From Deltaproteobacteria bacterium (GTDB lineage: Bacteria; Desulfobacterota_B; Binatia; UBA9968), in contig JAUXIP010000024.1 of assembly GCA_030620935.1 (NCBI GenBank), forward strand, positions 1 through 12,070: 12,070 nucleotides of DNA, read 5' to 3'. Made by a program: the position numbers and the translations under genes. A model generated the notes under the pieces. That model saw only the letters and a list, made by a program, of their open reading frames with translations, was not told where the DNA came from and made no database searches. This document shows positions 1 through 6,964 of this stretch, one piece after another (the stretch's first letter is position 1; each line of letters begins with the position of its first letter).

Positions 1-119
1 ATTCTCTAGAGATTCACGTACTATTTGAACAAACCTTAATTTGGGGTGCTGAGCAGGTCGGCCATTCTCTTTTAATAGCGCTCGGGGCATGATATTTAGC
101 CCTGGGATGGGGGAAAAAG

Positions 120-485
120 ATGGGGTTACTGCGACGATCGCTCAAAGATCTCGTCAGGATCAATTTGAATGAAAAGGCTTTGGATCAGCTCCAATGGAGG
201 GATTTCGGCAACGGCCTGTCCATGGCCCGATTGGCGCGGGAGGGAAAGAGAGAGTTGGTTCTCTACCGTGTCAATGCCGACGCCGATCCCAAGGCCTTCT
301 TGAGACATGAGCATATCGGGGGGGAGTTTTACCTCGTGCTAAAGGGTGAGATAGCTGATGAGAGCGGGGTTTATAGTGAAGGAGATATTGTCTATTTAGA
401 TCCTAAATCCGTTCACACCCCTCGGGGAGTCGGAGAGACGGTCGTTTTAGTCCTGTGGCCCGAGGGAGTGAAAATTTTGGAGTAG
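120..485 (+). CDS. Small single-domain cupin protein
   Basis: This 121-residue protein is a single cupin barrel. The first cupin motif shows H63-x-H65-x3-E69 followed by FYLVLKGE. The second shows GDIVYLDPKSVHTP with H99, so the full 3-His/1-Glu metal-ligand set is present. It resembles the short ChrR/anti-sigma-type and dioxygenase-like cupins, but it has no anti-sigma domain and no second barrel, so the substrate cannot be stated. The ATG at 120 has a run of five G at 109-113, six bases upstream, as a plausible ribosome binding site. The next gene begins nine bases after its stop, so the two are probably co-transcribed and may act on a related small molecule; this is inference. The fold is secure and the function is unknown. 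Confidence 0.85.
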   Translation: MGLLRRSLKDLVRINLNEKALDQLQWRDFGNGLSMARLAREGKRELVLYRVNADADPKAFLRHEHIGGEFYLVLKGEIADESGVYSEGDIVYLDPKSVHTPRGVGETVVLVLWPEGVKILE

Positions 486-494
486 AGGGGGCAT

Positions 495-1385
495 ATGAAA
501 ACTTTAGGTTTTATCGGAACAGGTGGGATGGGTAGCGGAATGGCCGCCAACCTCATCAAGGCAGGGTATGGCTTGGTGATTCATGATCTCAGGCGCGAGA
601 TGACTCGTAATCTGGAGAGCCGGGGGGCGGGGGTCAAAGACTCTCCTAAGGCTGTAGCTGAAGCTTCGGAGATCGTGCTTTCCATGCTTCCTTATAATGA
701 GGCCGTGAGAGAGGTGGGGTTGGGTAAGGGCGGGTTGCACGAAGCAGCCAAAGGGGCCAGGCTTTGGATCGATTTCAGCAGCATAGATAAAAAGACCATC
801 TTAGGGGTCAATCAGGAGCTGGAGAAAAAGGGGTGGAAGCTCCTGGATGCCTCAGCCGGCGGGGTGGAAGAAGTTGCGGCTGCAGGCGAGCTCGCGCTTT
901 GGGTTTCCGGTCCGAAGGAGCTTTACGATCAGCATCTGGCGATTTTTCAGGCTATGGGGAAAAATATCCTCCATGTGGGAGAGTTGGGCAATGCCAAGCT
1001 GGTTAAGAACGCCATGGCCATGTTGGCGGCTATTCTACATATGGGGATGGCAGAGATATTTAATTGGCTCAAAAAGGGGGGCGTGGCAGAGGAGACCTTT
1101 CACCAGGCCCTCAAAGGCTCGCAGAGCCACTCTGAAACCATAGAGCGGATTTGCCAGGCCTGGGTCAGCCGCAAATTCAAGCCGCGCAAGTCCTGGATGC
1201 CAAAGGATGTAGGCTTCGGACTAGAGATCGCTAAAGAAATGGAGGTTCCGGTTCCCTTCAGTGGCTTGGCGTCTCAACTCTTTGCCATTGCCCAAGCCAA
1301 CGGCCTCGATGGTTATGAGGCGACCGGCATCTGTTATCATGTGTACGAGCTCATCACGGGTCAGAAAAAGGGATCAGCCTATTGA
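495..1385 (+). CDS. NAD(P)-dependent beta-hydroxyacid dehydrogenase (3-hydroxyisobutyrate dehydrogenase family)
   Basis: This 296-residue protein has the usual length and two-domain layout of the 3-hydroxyisobutyrate / 6-phosphogluconate dehydrogenase-like family, which oxidises beta-hydroxyacids or reduces semialdehydes. The N-terminal Rossmann motif is GFIGTGGMGSGMAANL (residues 5-20). The catalytic lysine motif GNAKLVKNAM carries K168 and N172 at the family spacing, and the C-terminal domain has the conserved K237-D238. The substrate-binding loop is unusual: the family consensus DAPVSGG reads DASAGGV (118-124), so the usual serine aligns with G122. No acidic NAD(H)/NADP(H) discriminator can be assigned with certainty, although D31 at the end of the second strand hints at NAD. 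The ATG at 495 follows AGAGGGGG by about four bases. The exact substrate is unknown; the upstream cupin is a likely operon partner. Confidence 0.88.
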   Translation: MKTLGFIGTGGMGSGMAANLIKAGYGLVIHDLRREMTRNLESRGAGVKDSPKAVAEASEIVLSMLPYNEAVREVGLGKGGLHEAAKGARLWIDFSSIDKKTILGVNQELEKKGWKLLDASAGGVEEVAAAGELALWVSGPKELYDQHLAIFQAMGKNILHVGELGNAKLVKNAMAMLAAILHMGMAEIFNWLKKGGVAEETFHQALKGSQSHSETIERICQAWVSRKFKPRKSWMPKDVGFGLEIAKEMEVPVPFSGLASQLFAIAQANGLDGYEATGICYHVYELITGQKKGSAY

Positions 1386-1390
1386 AAAAG

Positions 1391-1410
1391 GTTCGACCTT
1401 GAGGCTCACC
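1391..1410. repeat. Degenerate TTCGAC...GGCTCA repeat half
   Basis: The sequence GTTCGACCTTGAGGCTCACC begins six bases after the dehydrogenase stop. It matches the outline of the element at 1667-1699 (TTCGAC then GGCTCA), with a few inserted bases. It appears to be a decayed copy of the same dispersed element. Confidence 0.45.
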
Positions 1411-1435
1411 TCGAAAGGCCCATCTGCCATCAGCC

Positions 1436-1546
1436 GGCCTGGGAGTCTCTCTCCGGTCCGATGCGATACGTCACTGCTACGCTTGACGGAGGACACGCTC
1501 GATGCTCCTCGCTCGACGCATCGGCCCTTCGAGATACCCCCAGGCC
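1436..1546. repeat. Nested long-range inverted repeat
   Basis: Two perfect 8-bp inverted pairs are nested: GGCCTGGG (1436-1443) with CCCAGGCC (1539-1546), and CCGATGCG (1458-1465) with CGCATCGG (1517-1524). An RNA from here could fold into a long imperfect stem-loop of about 110 bases. No protein or known RNA family is recognisable inside. Confidence 0.5.
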
Positions 1547-1611
1547 AGCGGTAATGATAGTTGCGCTGCGACCCGCTCGCTCAGGGAGACTCAGACCGAG
1601 GACCGGGGACC

Positions 1612-1639
1612 GAAGACCGGTCTTTCGTCTCCGGTCTTC
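1612..1639. terminator. Strong hairpin, possible bidirectional terminator
   Basis: A perfect 9-bp inverted repeat, GAAGACCGG (1612-1620) and CCGGTCTTC (1631-1639), encloses a 10-base loop. No long T-run follows, so an intrinsic terminator is possible but weakly supported. The arms are made of the repeated word GACCG that fills this gap, so it may simply be a palindromic repeat. Confidence 0.35.
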
Positions 1640-1666
1640 CGTCATTCTTCCGCGCCGTTCGGCTGT

Positions 1667-1699
1667 CTTCGACAGGCTCAGACCCTGAGTTCATCGAAG
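1667..1699. repeat. Dispersed palindromic element (CTTCGACAGGCTCAG type)
   Basis: CTTCGACAGGCTCAG (1667-1681) is followed by CTGAG (1685-1689) and TCGAAG (1694-1699), which form an imperfect palindrome. The right half matches in outline the CCTGAG...TCGAAGG units found twice at the trpF/trpB junction. Elements of this form are common dispersed intergenic repeats in environmental bacteria. Family membership is inferred from the motif. Confidence 0.6.
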
Positions 1700-1790
1700 G
1701 GAGCTCACGGTCGAAGCCTCGCGGCTATCTTAACTTGGACCTTCTTGACCAGGCTGGGGACAGAGTTTTTCAACGCTGTGATAAGGATAA

Positions 1791-1797
1791 GGGGAGG
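1791..1797 (+). promoter_or_regulatory. Ribosome binding site of kptA, decides the TTG start
   Basis: GGGGAGG lies five bases before the TTG at 1803. It is the strongest Shine-Dalgarno match in this part of the window. It supports TTG as the real start, placing the conserved LRH motif at the expected residue 16-17. Confidence 0.7.
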
Positions 1798-1802
1798 TTG
1801 TT

Positions 1803-2342
1803 TTGATTCCTACAGAGAGGATCTCTCGGTTCCTGAGTTTTCTTTTGCGGCATCGGCCCCCGGATTATCCGCTGTATTTCGATGCGCAAGGCTACGCTCC
1901 TTGGAGCGATCTGATCGCAATAGTTCAAGAGCGTTTCCCGGAAATCACGGAGGGGGAGATTCAAAGCGTTATCGAGCATTCAGAGAAAAGGCGCTTCGAA
2001 TTGAAGGGAGACAAGGTCCGCGCAACTTACGGGCACTCTTTTCCCGTGGAGCTGGGGCTGGAATGCGAGAGGCCTCCGCCTCGTCTCTATCATGGAACGG
2101 CCCGCGACCTGGTTCAGGCCATTTTGCAGGCGGGACTCAAGCCTCGAGGCAGGCAGTATGTACACCTGAGTTCTTCTCCGGAAGAGGCGCTTGCCGTGGG
2201 CAAAAGGCGCGATCCCAATCCCGGCATTCTGCTTATCGATTCCCAGGCGGCGCACGCCAGTGGGATTCTCTTTTATCCTTCGGGGCCTTTGTTTCTGACC
2301 AAAGAAGTTCCGCCCAGGTTTTTGTCTTTGTGGGAAGAGTGA
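1803..2342 (+). CDS. kptA: RNA 2'-phosphotransferase (Tpt1/KptA family)
   Basis: This 179-residue protein has the full length of the Tpt1/KptA family. In eukaryotes this enzyme removes the 2'-phosphate left at the tRNA splice junction, transferring it to NAD+ to give ADP-ribose 1'',2''-cyclic phosphate. Bacteria lack that splicing route, and the physiological role of bacterial KptA is unsettled. Motifs in order are SRFLSFLLRH (R16, H17), KVRATYGHS (R73, H78), YHGTARDLV (H97), YVHLS (119-123) and AVGKRR (131-136). The essential Arg-His-Arg-Arg set known from yeast Tpt1 is therefore covered by R16, H17, R73 and probably R135. The start is TTG with a strong ribosome binding site. The gene stands alone between two repeat-rich gaps of 417 and 342 bases, so no operon partner suggests a substrate. 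Confidence 0.9.
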   Translation: MIPTERISRFLSFLLRHRPPDYPLYFDAQGYAPWSDLIAIVQERFPEITEGEIQSVIEHSEKRRFELKGDKVRATYGHSFPVELGLECERPPPRLYHGTARDLVQAILQAGLKPRGRQYVHLSSSPEEALAVGKRRDPNPGILLIDSQAAHASGILFYPSGPLFLTKEVPPRFLSLWEE

Positions 2343-2373
2343 ACCTGAGTGTAGCCGGAGTCACAGGCTCAGC

Positions 2374-2403
2374 TTGACTTTGGCGCGTCGAAGCCGTTAT
2401 AAA
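2374..2403 (+). promoter_or_regulatory. Candidate sigma-70 promoter upstream of argS
   Basis: TTGACT (2374-2379) is followed after 18 bases by TATAAA (2398-2403). A perfect TATAAT also occurs at 2408-2413 but has no -35 box at the right distance. The stretch is AT-rich compared with its surroundings. If used, it would give argS a leader of roughly 270 bases. This is a motif match only. Confidence 0.35.
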
Positions 2404-2521
2404 TACCTATAATACCGCCTATTTTTAGCAAACCGAATCGTTCGGACAAAGGCTGGATCCGTTCAGAAAGGTCCCAGGGCACGGTTTCTGGCTCCTTGTT
2501 TTCGGTTTCCGGTGTACTGGG

Positions 2522-2573
2522 TCCGCCACAGGGCTTCGGACGGATCAGCCTCCGCCACAAAACTTTGGACGGA
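2522..2573. repeat. Two-copy tandem repeat, period 29
   Basis: A 23-base unit of the form TCCGCCACA-N7-GGACGGA occurs at 2522-2544 and 2551-2573. The copies match at 19 of 23 positions, and all four differences are transitions in the central part. Each unit starts with TCCG and ends with CGGA, so each is itself palindromic at the ends. Confidence 0.65.
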
Positions 2574-2591
2574 CTCGCGAATGTTTTGTGG
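2555..2591. repeat. 9-bp inverted repeat before argS
   Basis: CCACAAAAC (2555-2563) and GTTTTGTGG (2583-2591) are perfect inverted copies around a 19-base spacer. The left arm lies in the second unit of the tandem repeat. It could be an RNA hairpin in the argS leader, a protein operator or a relic of a small mobile repeat; nothing in the sequence decides among these. Confidence 0.45.
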
Positions 2592-2684
2592 TGAGAAAGT
2601 TTGTCGGCTGAAACTTCAAGCTGAAAGCCAGAGATTACAAATTTGAGAGATGGTCCCTTTTCAACGGGATGGTTAAAGGCAGAA

Positions 2685-4361
2685 ATGAAGAGTCACCTTA
2701 GGGAGCTGTTGACCCGGACCATTGAGAAGATGGCAAAGGGGGGAGAGCTGAAGTCAACAGACCTCCCCCCTTTGCTTCTCGAGTCTCCGAAGCAGAAGGA
2801 ATTCGGAGATTTAGCTACCAACATAGCCTTGGTCTGGGCCAAGGAGCAGGGCAAATCGCCGCGGGCTATCGCGGAGGTGATCCTGAAAAATCTGGAAGAT
2901 CCGGAGCGGATCCTGGAGCGTGTGGAAATTGCCGGTCCCGGTTTTCTCAATTTCTCTTTTTCTCCCGCCTTTTGCTACCGGCGCCTCAAAGAAACCGACG
3001 CCGAGAGTGGTGCGGAGTTGGACCTGGGCCGAGGGGATAAGGTGCAGGTGGAGTTCGCCAGCGTCAACCCTACGGGTCCTCTCCATGTGGGGCATGGGCG
3101 CGTGGCGGTCATCGGAGATGTCTTGGCCCGTTTGCTCGATGCGGTGGGATTCGACGTAGAACGAGAGTACTACGTCAACGATAGCGGCAGGCAGATCGAG
3201 AACTTAGGTCTTTCTCTCTATCTTCGCTATCGGGAGCTCTATGGCGAGAAGGTCGAGTTCCCCGAGGGAGGATATGCGGGAGATTACGTTAAAGATATGG
3301 CTGCAGAGATAAAGCAACGGTGGGAAAAAAAATTTCTTTCAGGAGAGAGATCGGCCGCGATCGCCGATCTCAGCCGATACGGAAGCGAAAATTTTCTTGC
3401 AGCCATTCGTCACGATTTAGGCGATTTCGGAATTCATTTCAGCTCCTTTGTCAGTGAAAAGGCGCTCCGGGAGCGCGGCGAGGTGGAGCGGACCATCGAG
3501 CTTTTGCGTTCTCGCGGAGTGATCTATGCCGAGGATGGGGCACAATGGTTTAAGGCGACGGATTACGGCGACGATAAGGATCGAGCAGTGGTCAAGAGCG
3601 ACGGCGATCTGACCTATTTTGCCGGCGATATCGCCTATCATCGAAACAAGTTCGAGCGAGGTTTTAAAAGGCTCATCAATGTGTGGGGCGCAGATCATCA
3701 CGGCTATGTCCAGCGTCTTATGGCTGCGATGAAGGCGCTCGGTTACGATCCGGAGACGCTCCAGGTCGTTTTGGTTCAAATGGTCCATCTTTACCGCGGA
3801 GGCGAGCCGGTGCGCATGGGGAAGCGCGCAGGGGAGTTTGTGACTCTTCAAGAGGTATTAGAGGAGGTCGGAAAGGATGCGGCGCGGTTCTTTTTTCTCA
3901 TGCGCAAGGCGGATAGCCATCTGGATTTTGATCTGGAGCTGGCCAAAAAAGAATCCAGCGAAAATCCGGTCTTTTACGTCCAGTACGCCCACGCGCGCAT
4001 CGCCAGCATCTTCGAGCAGGCCCGCCAGGGAGGGCTCCCGGTAGATGATTCGGTTCTTCGGGACGTCCGGATCGACCGGCTGGCGCTGGCGGAGGAGTTG
4101 GAGCTGATCAAGCGCGTTATTCAATTTAATGAGATGGTGGAGGAGAGCGTCGGCGACCTGGAGCCTCATCGCATCGTTTTTTATCTGCTCGAGTTGGCAG
4201 GAGAGTTCCACCGCTATTATAATCGAGTTCGGGTTCTCTCGGATGATGCCGAACTGACCCGAGCCCGTCTTTTTTTGGCGCGCAATGTTCAGAGGGTTAT
4301 TTATAGGGGTTTGTGTCTCTTAGGCATTGAGGCTCCGTTGAAAATGGCTGCTCGTTCCTAG
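2685..4361 (+). CDS. argS: Arginyl-tRNA synthetase
   Basis: ArgS attaches arginine to tRNA-Arg in the cytoplasm using ATP. The product of 558 residues is the normal length. The N-terminal additional domain (about 1-115) is followed by the class I signature VNPTGPLHVGHGR with HVGH at 134-137. GADHHGY (335-341) and the KMSKS counterpart RMGKRAG (377-383) follow, the latter degenerate as in many arginyl enzymes. A C-terminal anticodon-binding DALR domain (about 430-558) begins with YVQYAHARIASI. The ATG at 2685 is preferred over the TTG at 2643: it has AAAGG five bases upstream, and the protein then begins MKSHLRELL as usual in the family. The SPOR gene starts 48 bases downstream. The 342-base gap upstream carries repeats and a possible promoter. 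Confidence 0.97.
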   Translation: MKSHLRELLTRTIEKMAKGGELKSTDLPPLLLESPKQKEFGDLATNIALVWAKEQGKSPRAIAEVILKNLEDPERILERVEIAGPGFLNFSFSPAFCYRRLKETDAESGAELDLGRGDKVQVEFASVNPTGPLHVGHGRVAVIGDVLARLLDAVGFDVEREYYVNDSGRQIENLGLSLYLRYRELYGEKVEFPEGGYAGDYVKDMAAEIKQRWEKKFLSGERSAAIADLSRYGSENFLAAIRHDLGDFGIHFSSFVSEKALRERGEVERTIELLRSRGVIYAEDGAQWFKATDYGDDKDRAVVKSDGDLTYFAGDIAYHRNKFERGFKRLINVWGADHHGYVQRLMAAMKALGYDPETLQVVLVQMVHLYRGGEPVRMGKRAGEFVTLQEVLEEVGKDAARFFFLMRKADSHLDFDLELAKKESSENPVFYVQYAHARIASIFEQARQGGLPVDDSVLRDVRIDRLALAEELELIKRVIQFNEMVEESVGDLEPHRIVFYLLELAGEFHRYYNRVRVLSDDAELTRARLFLARNVQRVIYRGLCLLGIEAPLKMAARS

Positions 4362-4409
4362 GTTCTCCTTGCAGAGTTGACGGGAAGGAGCTCAACAGAG
4401 GTGGTTTTT

Positions 4410-5042
4410 ATGGCGGAAAATCGCAGAGGAAAGGGTCTCTATTATCTTAGTCGAGGTCAGCTCGCAATCGTTGCAGCGGGATGTACCGTGACCTCGGTGG
4501 TGGTTTTCTTCTTGGGCATTCTGGTCGGGCAGGGGATAGAAGAGGGAAACACGGCCAAACAAGAAGAACCTTTAGTTAAAATCCCGGTTCAGGCTCTGAG
4601 CTCCGGCGTGAACATGAAGACGCCGGCCAAAGAGGAGATGACCTTCTACGATACGCTGGCCAAAGGTTCCACCGCAGCCGAAAAGGAGCGGAAGCCTCAG
4701 GTAGAAGCAACCAAGACTCCCGAGAAGGCGGCAAAGCCCGCTGTCAAAAAGAAGCCGCCGGCGTCCACGCAGAAGGTTCAGAAAAAGGCAAAGTCGAAAA
4801 GACCGAGAGGCAAATGGAGCGTTCAAGTCAACGCTTATGCGGAGAAAAGGGACGCGAAGCGTTTGGTCAAGAAACTCACCGGTAAAGGGTATGATGCGTA
4901 TGTCGTTTCCACGAATATCAAAGGACGGATTTGGTATCGTGTGCGTGTGGGTCGGCTGGCCACGCGGCAAGAAGCAAGAAATCTGCAGCGGACTCTGATG
5001 ACAAAGGAAAAATTTGCCAAGGCTTTTGCTACGCGTCGATAA
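4410..5042 (+). CDS. SPOR-domain inner-membrane protein
   Basis: This 210-residue protein is probably bitopic. A short basic cytoplasmic N-terminus is followed by one membrane helix at about residues 17-42 and a Lys/Pro/Ala-rich linker of about 90 residues. The SPOR domain is at about 135-207 (WSVQVNAYAEKRDAKRLVKKL ... YRVRVGRLATRQEARNLQ). SPOR domains bind glycan strands stripped of stem peptides at division septa, so a periplasmic cell-division or envelope role is likely. The MTFYDTL motif (77-83) is one I associate with SPOR proteins next to argS in deltaproteobacteria. The ATG at 4410 follows AGAGGTGG by five bases and is preferred over the upstream TTG at 4377. The gene lies 48 bases after argS and 26 before trpD, which suggests one transcript. 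Confidence 0.88.
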   Translation: MAENRRGKGLYYLSRGQLAIVAAGCTVTSVVVFFLGILVGQGIEEGNTAKQEEPLVKIPVQALSSGVNMKTPAKEEMTFYDTLAKGSTAAEKERKPQVEATKTPEKAAKPAVKKKPPASTQKVQKKAKSKRPRGKWSVQVNAYAEKRDAKRLVKKLTGKGYDAYVVSTNIKGRIWYRVRVGRLATRQEARNLQRTLMTKEKFAKAFATRR

Positions 5043-5068
5043 AACCGGGCGACAGTGCTGGAGTTGAA

Positions 5069-6085
5069 ATGAACATTCGAGAAGCCATTGCGAAGTTGGT
5101 TGATCGAGCGGACCTCTCCGAGGAAGAGACGATTGAGGTCATGAACCAGATCATGACCGGAGAGGCTACGCCGTTGCAAGTCGCTTCTTTCCTTACCGCT
5201 TTGCGGATGAAAGGCGAGACCGTGCACGAGATCACCGGGGCGGCGCGCGTGATGCGGGAAAAGGCGCACCGCGTTCGGGTCAAGGCGGATTGTGTCGTCG
5301 ACACGTGCGGCACGGGCGGAGATCAGAAAGGGACGTTCAATGTCTCCACGGCCTCTGCTTTTGTCGTCGCAGGTGCAGGGGTTACGGTGGCCAAACATGG
5401 GAACCGTTCCGTCTCCAGCCGCTCGGGCAGCGCCGACGTCCTGGCCGCCTTAGGGGTTAAGATCGACGTCCCCAAGGAAAAAGTCGAAGAGTGTCTGGAA
5501 AAGATCGGCATCGGCTTTCTGTTTGCGCCGCTTCTTCACGAGGCAATGAAGTACGCGGTTCAGCCCAGACGGGAGATCGGTATTCGGACGATCTTCAACC
5601 TCTTGGGCCCGATGACGAATCCTGCGGCGGCGACCCACCAACTGATCGGTATCTATGACGGAAGGCTCACCGAGATGGTCGCTCAGGTGCTGAAAAATCT
5701 CGGAATGGTCAGGGCCCTGGTCGTCCACGGGATGGAGGGTTTGGATGAGATCTCTCTCTCGGGGCCGACGAAAGTTTCGGAGCTTTTAGACGGGGAGCTC
5801 AAGCACTATACCCTTTCCCCCGAAGAGCTGGGGCTTCAGCAGTGCCGGTTGGAAAATCTTCACGGCGGCAGTCCGGAGGAATGTGCCGCTATTCTGAAGG
5901 GAATCCTCCAGGGTGAAAAAGGGCCCAAGCGCGACATGGTGCTGCTCAACAGCGGGGCCGCGCTTTACGTGAGCGGGAGCGCCGATTCCATCGCCCAAGG
6001 CATGCAATTGGCCGCAGACTCGATCGATTCCGGCAAAGCCGCAAAAAAATTGGCATCGCTGGTTCAGTTGACCAACGCCGGCTGA
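5069..6085 (+). CDS. trpD: Anthranilate phosphoribosyltransferase
   Basis: TrpD joins anthranilate and PRPP to give phosphoribosyl-anthranilate. The 338-residue product is typical. Visible motifs are the PRPP loop DTCGTGGD (78-85), NVST (91-94), KHGNRSVSSRSGSAD (109-123), NLLGPMTNP (177-185) and the metal-binding pair D226-E227 in LDEISLSGPTKVSEL. The start ATG at 5069 has GGAG six bases upstream. An upstream in-frame GTG at 4931 would only add sequence overlapping the SPOR gene. No fused TrpG glutaminase domain is present, and neither trpE nor trpG precedes it, so anthranilate must come from genes elsewhere. trpC follows after eight bases. Confidence 0.97.
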   Translation: MNIREAIAKLVDRADLSEEETIEVMNQIMTGEATPLQVASFLTALRMKGETVHEITGAARVMREKAHRVRVKADCVVDTCGTGGDQKGTFNVSTASAFVVAGAGVTVAKHGNRSVSSRSGSADVLAALGVKIDVPKEKVEECLEKIGIGFLFAPLLHEAMKYAVQPRREIGIRTIFNLLGPMTNPAAATHQLIGIYDGRLTEMVAQVLKNLGMVRALVVHGMEGLDEISLSGPTKVSELLDGELKHYTLSPEELGLQQCRLENLHGGSPEECAAILKGILQGEKGPKRDMVLLNSGAALYVSGSADSIAQGMQLAADSIDSGKAAKKLASLVQLTNAG

Positions 6086-6093
6086 GATGGCTC

Positions 6094-6888
6094 ATGACGA
6101 TAACTTTGGATGCCATCGCGGCCCATGTGCGCGAGCAGATCGGGGTCAGAAAGCGGAACGCTCCGCCGCCGGCCCTGCAAGATCGTCCCCTCTTCCATCT
6201 TCCCCGCAAGGGTTTTGAGCAAAGCCTGAAAGGAGACCGTCGCCGCATTATTGCCGAGGTGAAGCGGGCCTCTCCGTCCCAGGGCATCATTCGGGAAGAG
6301 TTTGATCCTGTCGGGATCGCCAGGGACTACGCCGCCCATGGGGCGAGCGCCTTGTCGGTTCTCACGGAGGAACGCTTTTTTCACGGGAGTCTTCTCTATC
6401 TGGAGCGCATCAGAGAGGAAGTGGTTTTACCCCTTCTACGCAAGGATTTTATTTTGGACGAATACCAGCTGCTGGAAGCCAGGAGTTTCGGCGCCGATGC
6501 GGTTTTACTCATCGCTGCGCTTCTGGACGCCGCTCTCCTTAAAGAGCTGAAGGATCAAGCCGGATCTCTTTCTCTGGACGCGCTGGTCGAGGTCCATACG
6601 GAACAGGAGTTGGAGACGGCGCTCAAGGCCGGCGCCGGCATGATCGGGATCAACAACCGCGATCTCAAGACCTTTGAGGTCAAGATCGAGACCACGGAAC
6701 GTTTGATGCCTTTGGTCCCGCCCGGTATCCTGACGGTTTGCGAAAGCGGCATCGATAGCCCGGCACGGATAAAAAGATTAGAGGCCGCAGGGGCCCATGT
6801 GTTTTTGGTGGGTGAGACGCTGATGCGCGCGCCGCAACCGGGGGTGAAACTGGGGGAGTTGTTAGGCGATCAGCAGTCAGGGGCTTGA
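6094..6888 (+). CDS. trpC: Indole-3-glycerol-phosphate synthase
   Basis: TrpC closes the indole ring, turning the carboxyphenylamino-deoxyribulose phosphate made by TrpF into indole-3-glycerol phosphate. The product is a stand-alone 264-residue (beta/alpha)8 enzyme, not fused to TrpF. The expected catalytic residues appear in order: E55 and K57 with S60 in EVKRASPSQG, K117 in LLRKDFILDEYQ, E166 in ALVEVHTE, N187 in GINNRDL, and E217-S218 in CESGI. It begins eight bases after trpD. The ribosome binding site is only a weak GAGATGG. A long GC-rich hairpin starts just after its stop codon. Confidence 0.97.
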   Translation: MTITLDAIAAHVREQIGVRKRNAPPPALQDRPLFHLPRKGFEQSLKGDRRRIIAEVKRASPSQGIIREEFDPVGIARDYAAHGASALSVLTEERFFHGSLLYLERIREEVVLPLLRKDFILDEYQLLEARSFGADAVLLIAALLDAALLKELKDQAGSLSLDALVEVHTEQELETALKAGAGMIGINNRDLKTFEVKIETTERLMPLVPPGILTVCESGIDSPARIKRLEAAGAHVFLVGETLMRAPQPGVKLGELLGDQQSGA

Positions 6889-6890
6889 AA

Positions 6891-6926
6891 GGGGTCGGGA
6901 GTCCTAACTCCAAGACTCCCGACCCC
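6891..6926 (+). terminator. Long hairpin between trpC and trpF (attenuating terminator or processing site)
   Basis: A perfect 13-bp stem, GGGGTCGGGAGTC (6891-6903) with GACTCCCGACCCC (6914-6926), encloses a 10-base loop. It can extend by A-T pairs past one bulged C, with AAA (6888-6890) opposite TTT (6928-6930). The T-run is only three long, so termination would be partial at best. It may instead stabilise mRNA ends or be a dispersed repeat like those in the other gaps. Confidence 0.5.
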
Positions 6927-6964
6927 CTTTGATCTCTGAAAGCTGAGGGCTGTTTGCTAGCGTT

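Larger units (their letters stand above)
1386..1802. other. 417-base gene-free stretch rich in inverted repeats
   Basis: Reading frames here are short and lack family signatures, so I call no gene. The stretch contains at least four palindromic blocks: a repeat half at 1391-1410, long-range inverted arms at 1436-1546, a 9-bp-stem hairpin at 1612-1639 and a repeat palindrome at 1667-1699. The short word GACCG and its complement recur at 1594-1640. It separates the cupin/dehydrogenase pair from kptA and probably includes transcription end signals for the former. No clear promoter for kptA was found in it. Confidence 0.7.

Noticed and set aside
3..92. An open frame from the window edge ending in TGA at 90-92, possibly the tail of an upstream gene
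   Set aside because: It has 29 codons, a length expected by chance, and no recognisable family feature. An upstream gene end here can be neither shown nor excluded.
1502..2377. A 291-codon + strand frame across the repeat gap and kptA
   Set aside because: It overlaps kptA in another frame. kptA has the conserved catalytic motifs and a ribosome binding site; the longer frame has neither.
2404..2684. T-box or other known riboswitch upstream of argS
   Set aside because: I could not find a T-box sequence, a terminator/antiterminator pair or any other recognised riboswitch core, only the tandem and inverted repeats.
4931..5068. Extended GTG start for trpD
   Set aside because: It would overlap over 100 bases of the SPOR gene. 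The ATG at 5069 has a good ribosome binding site and gives the normal TrpD length.
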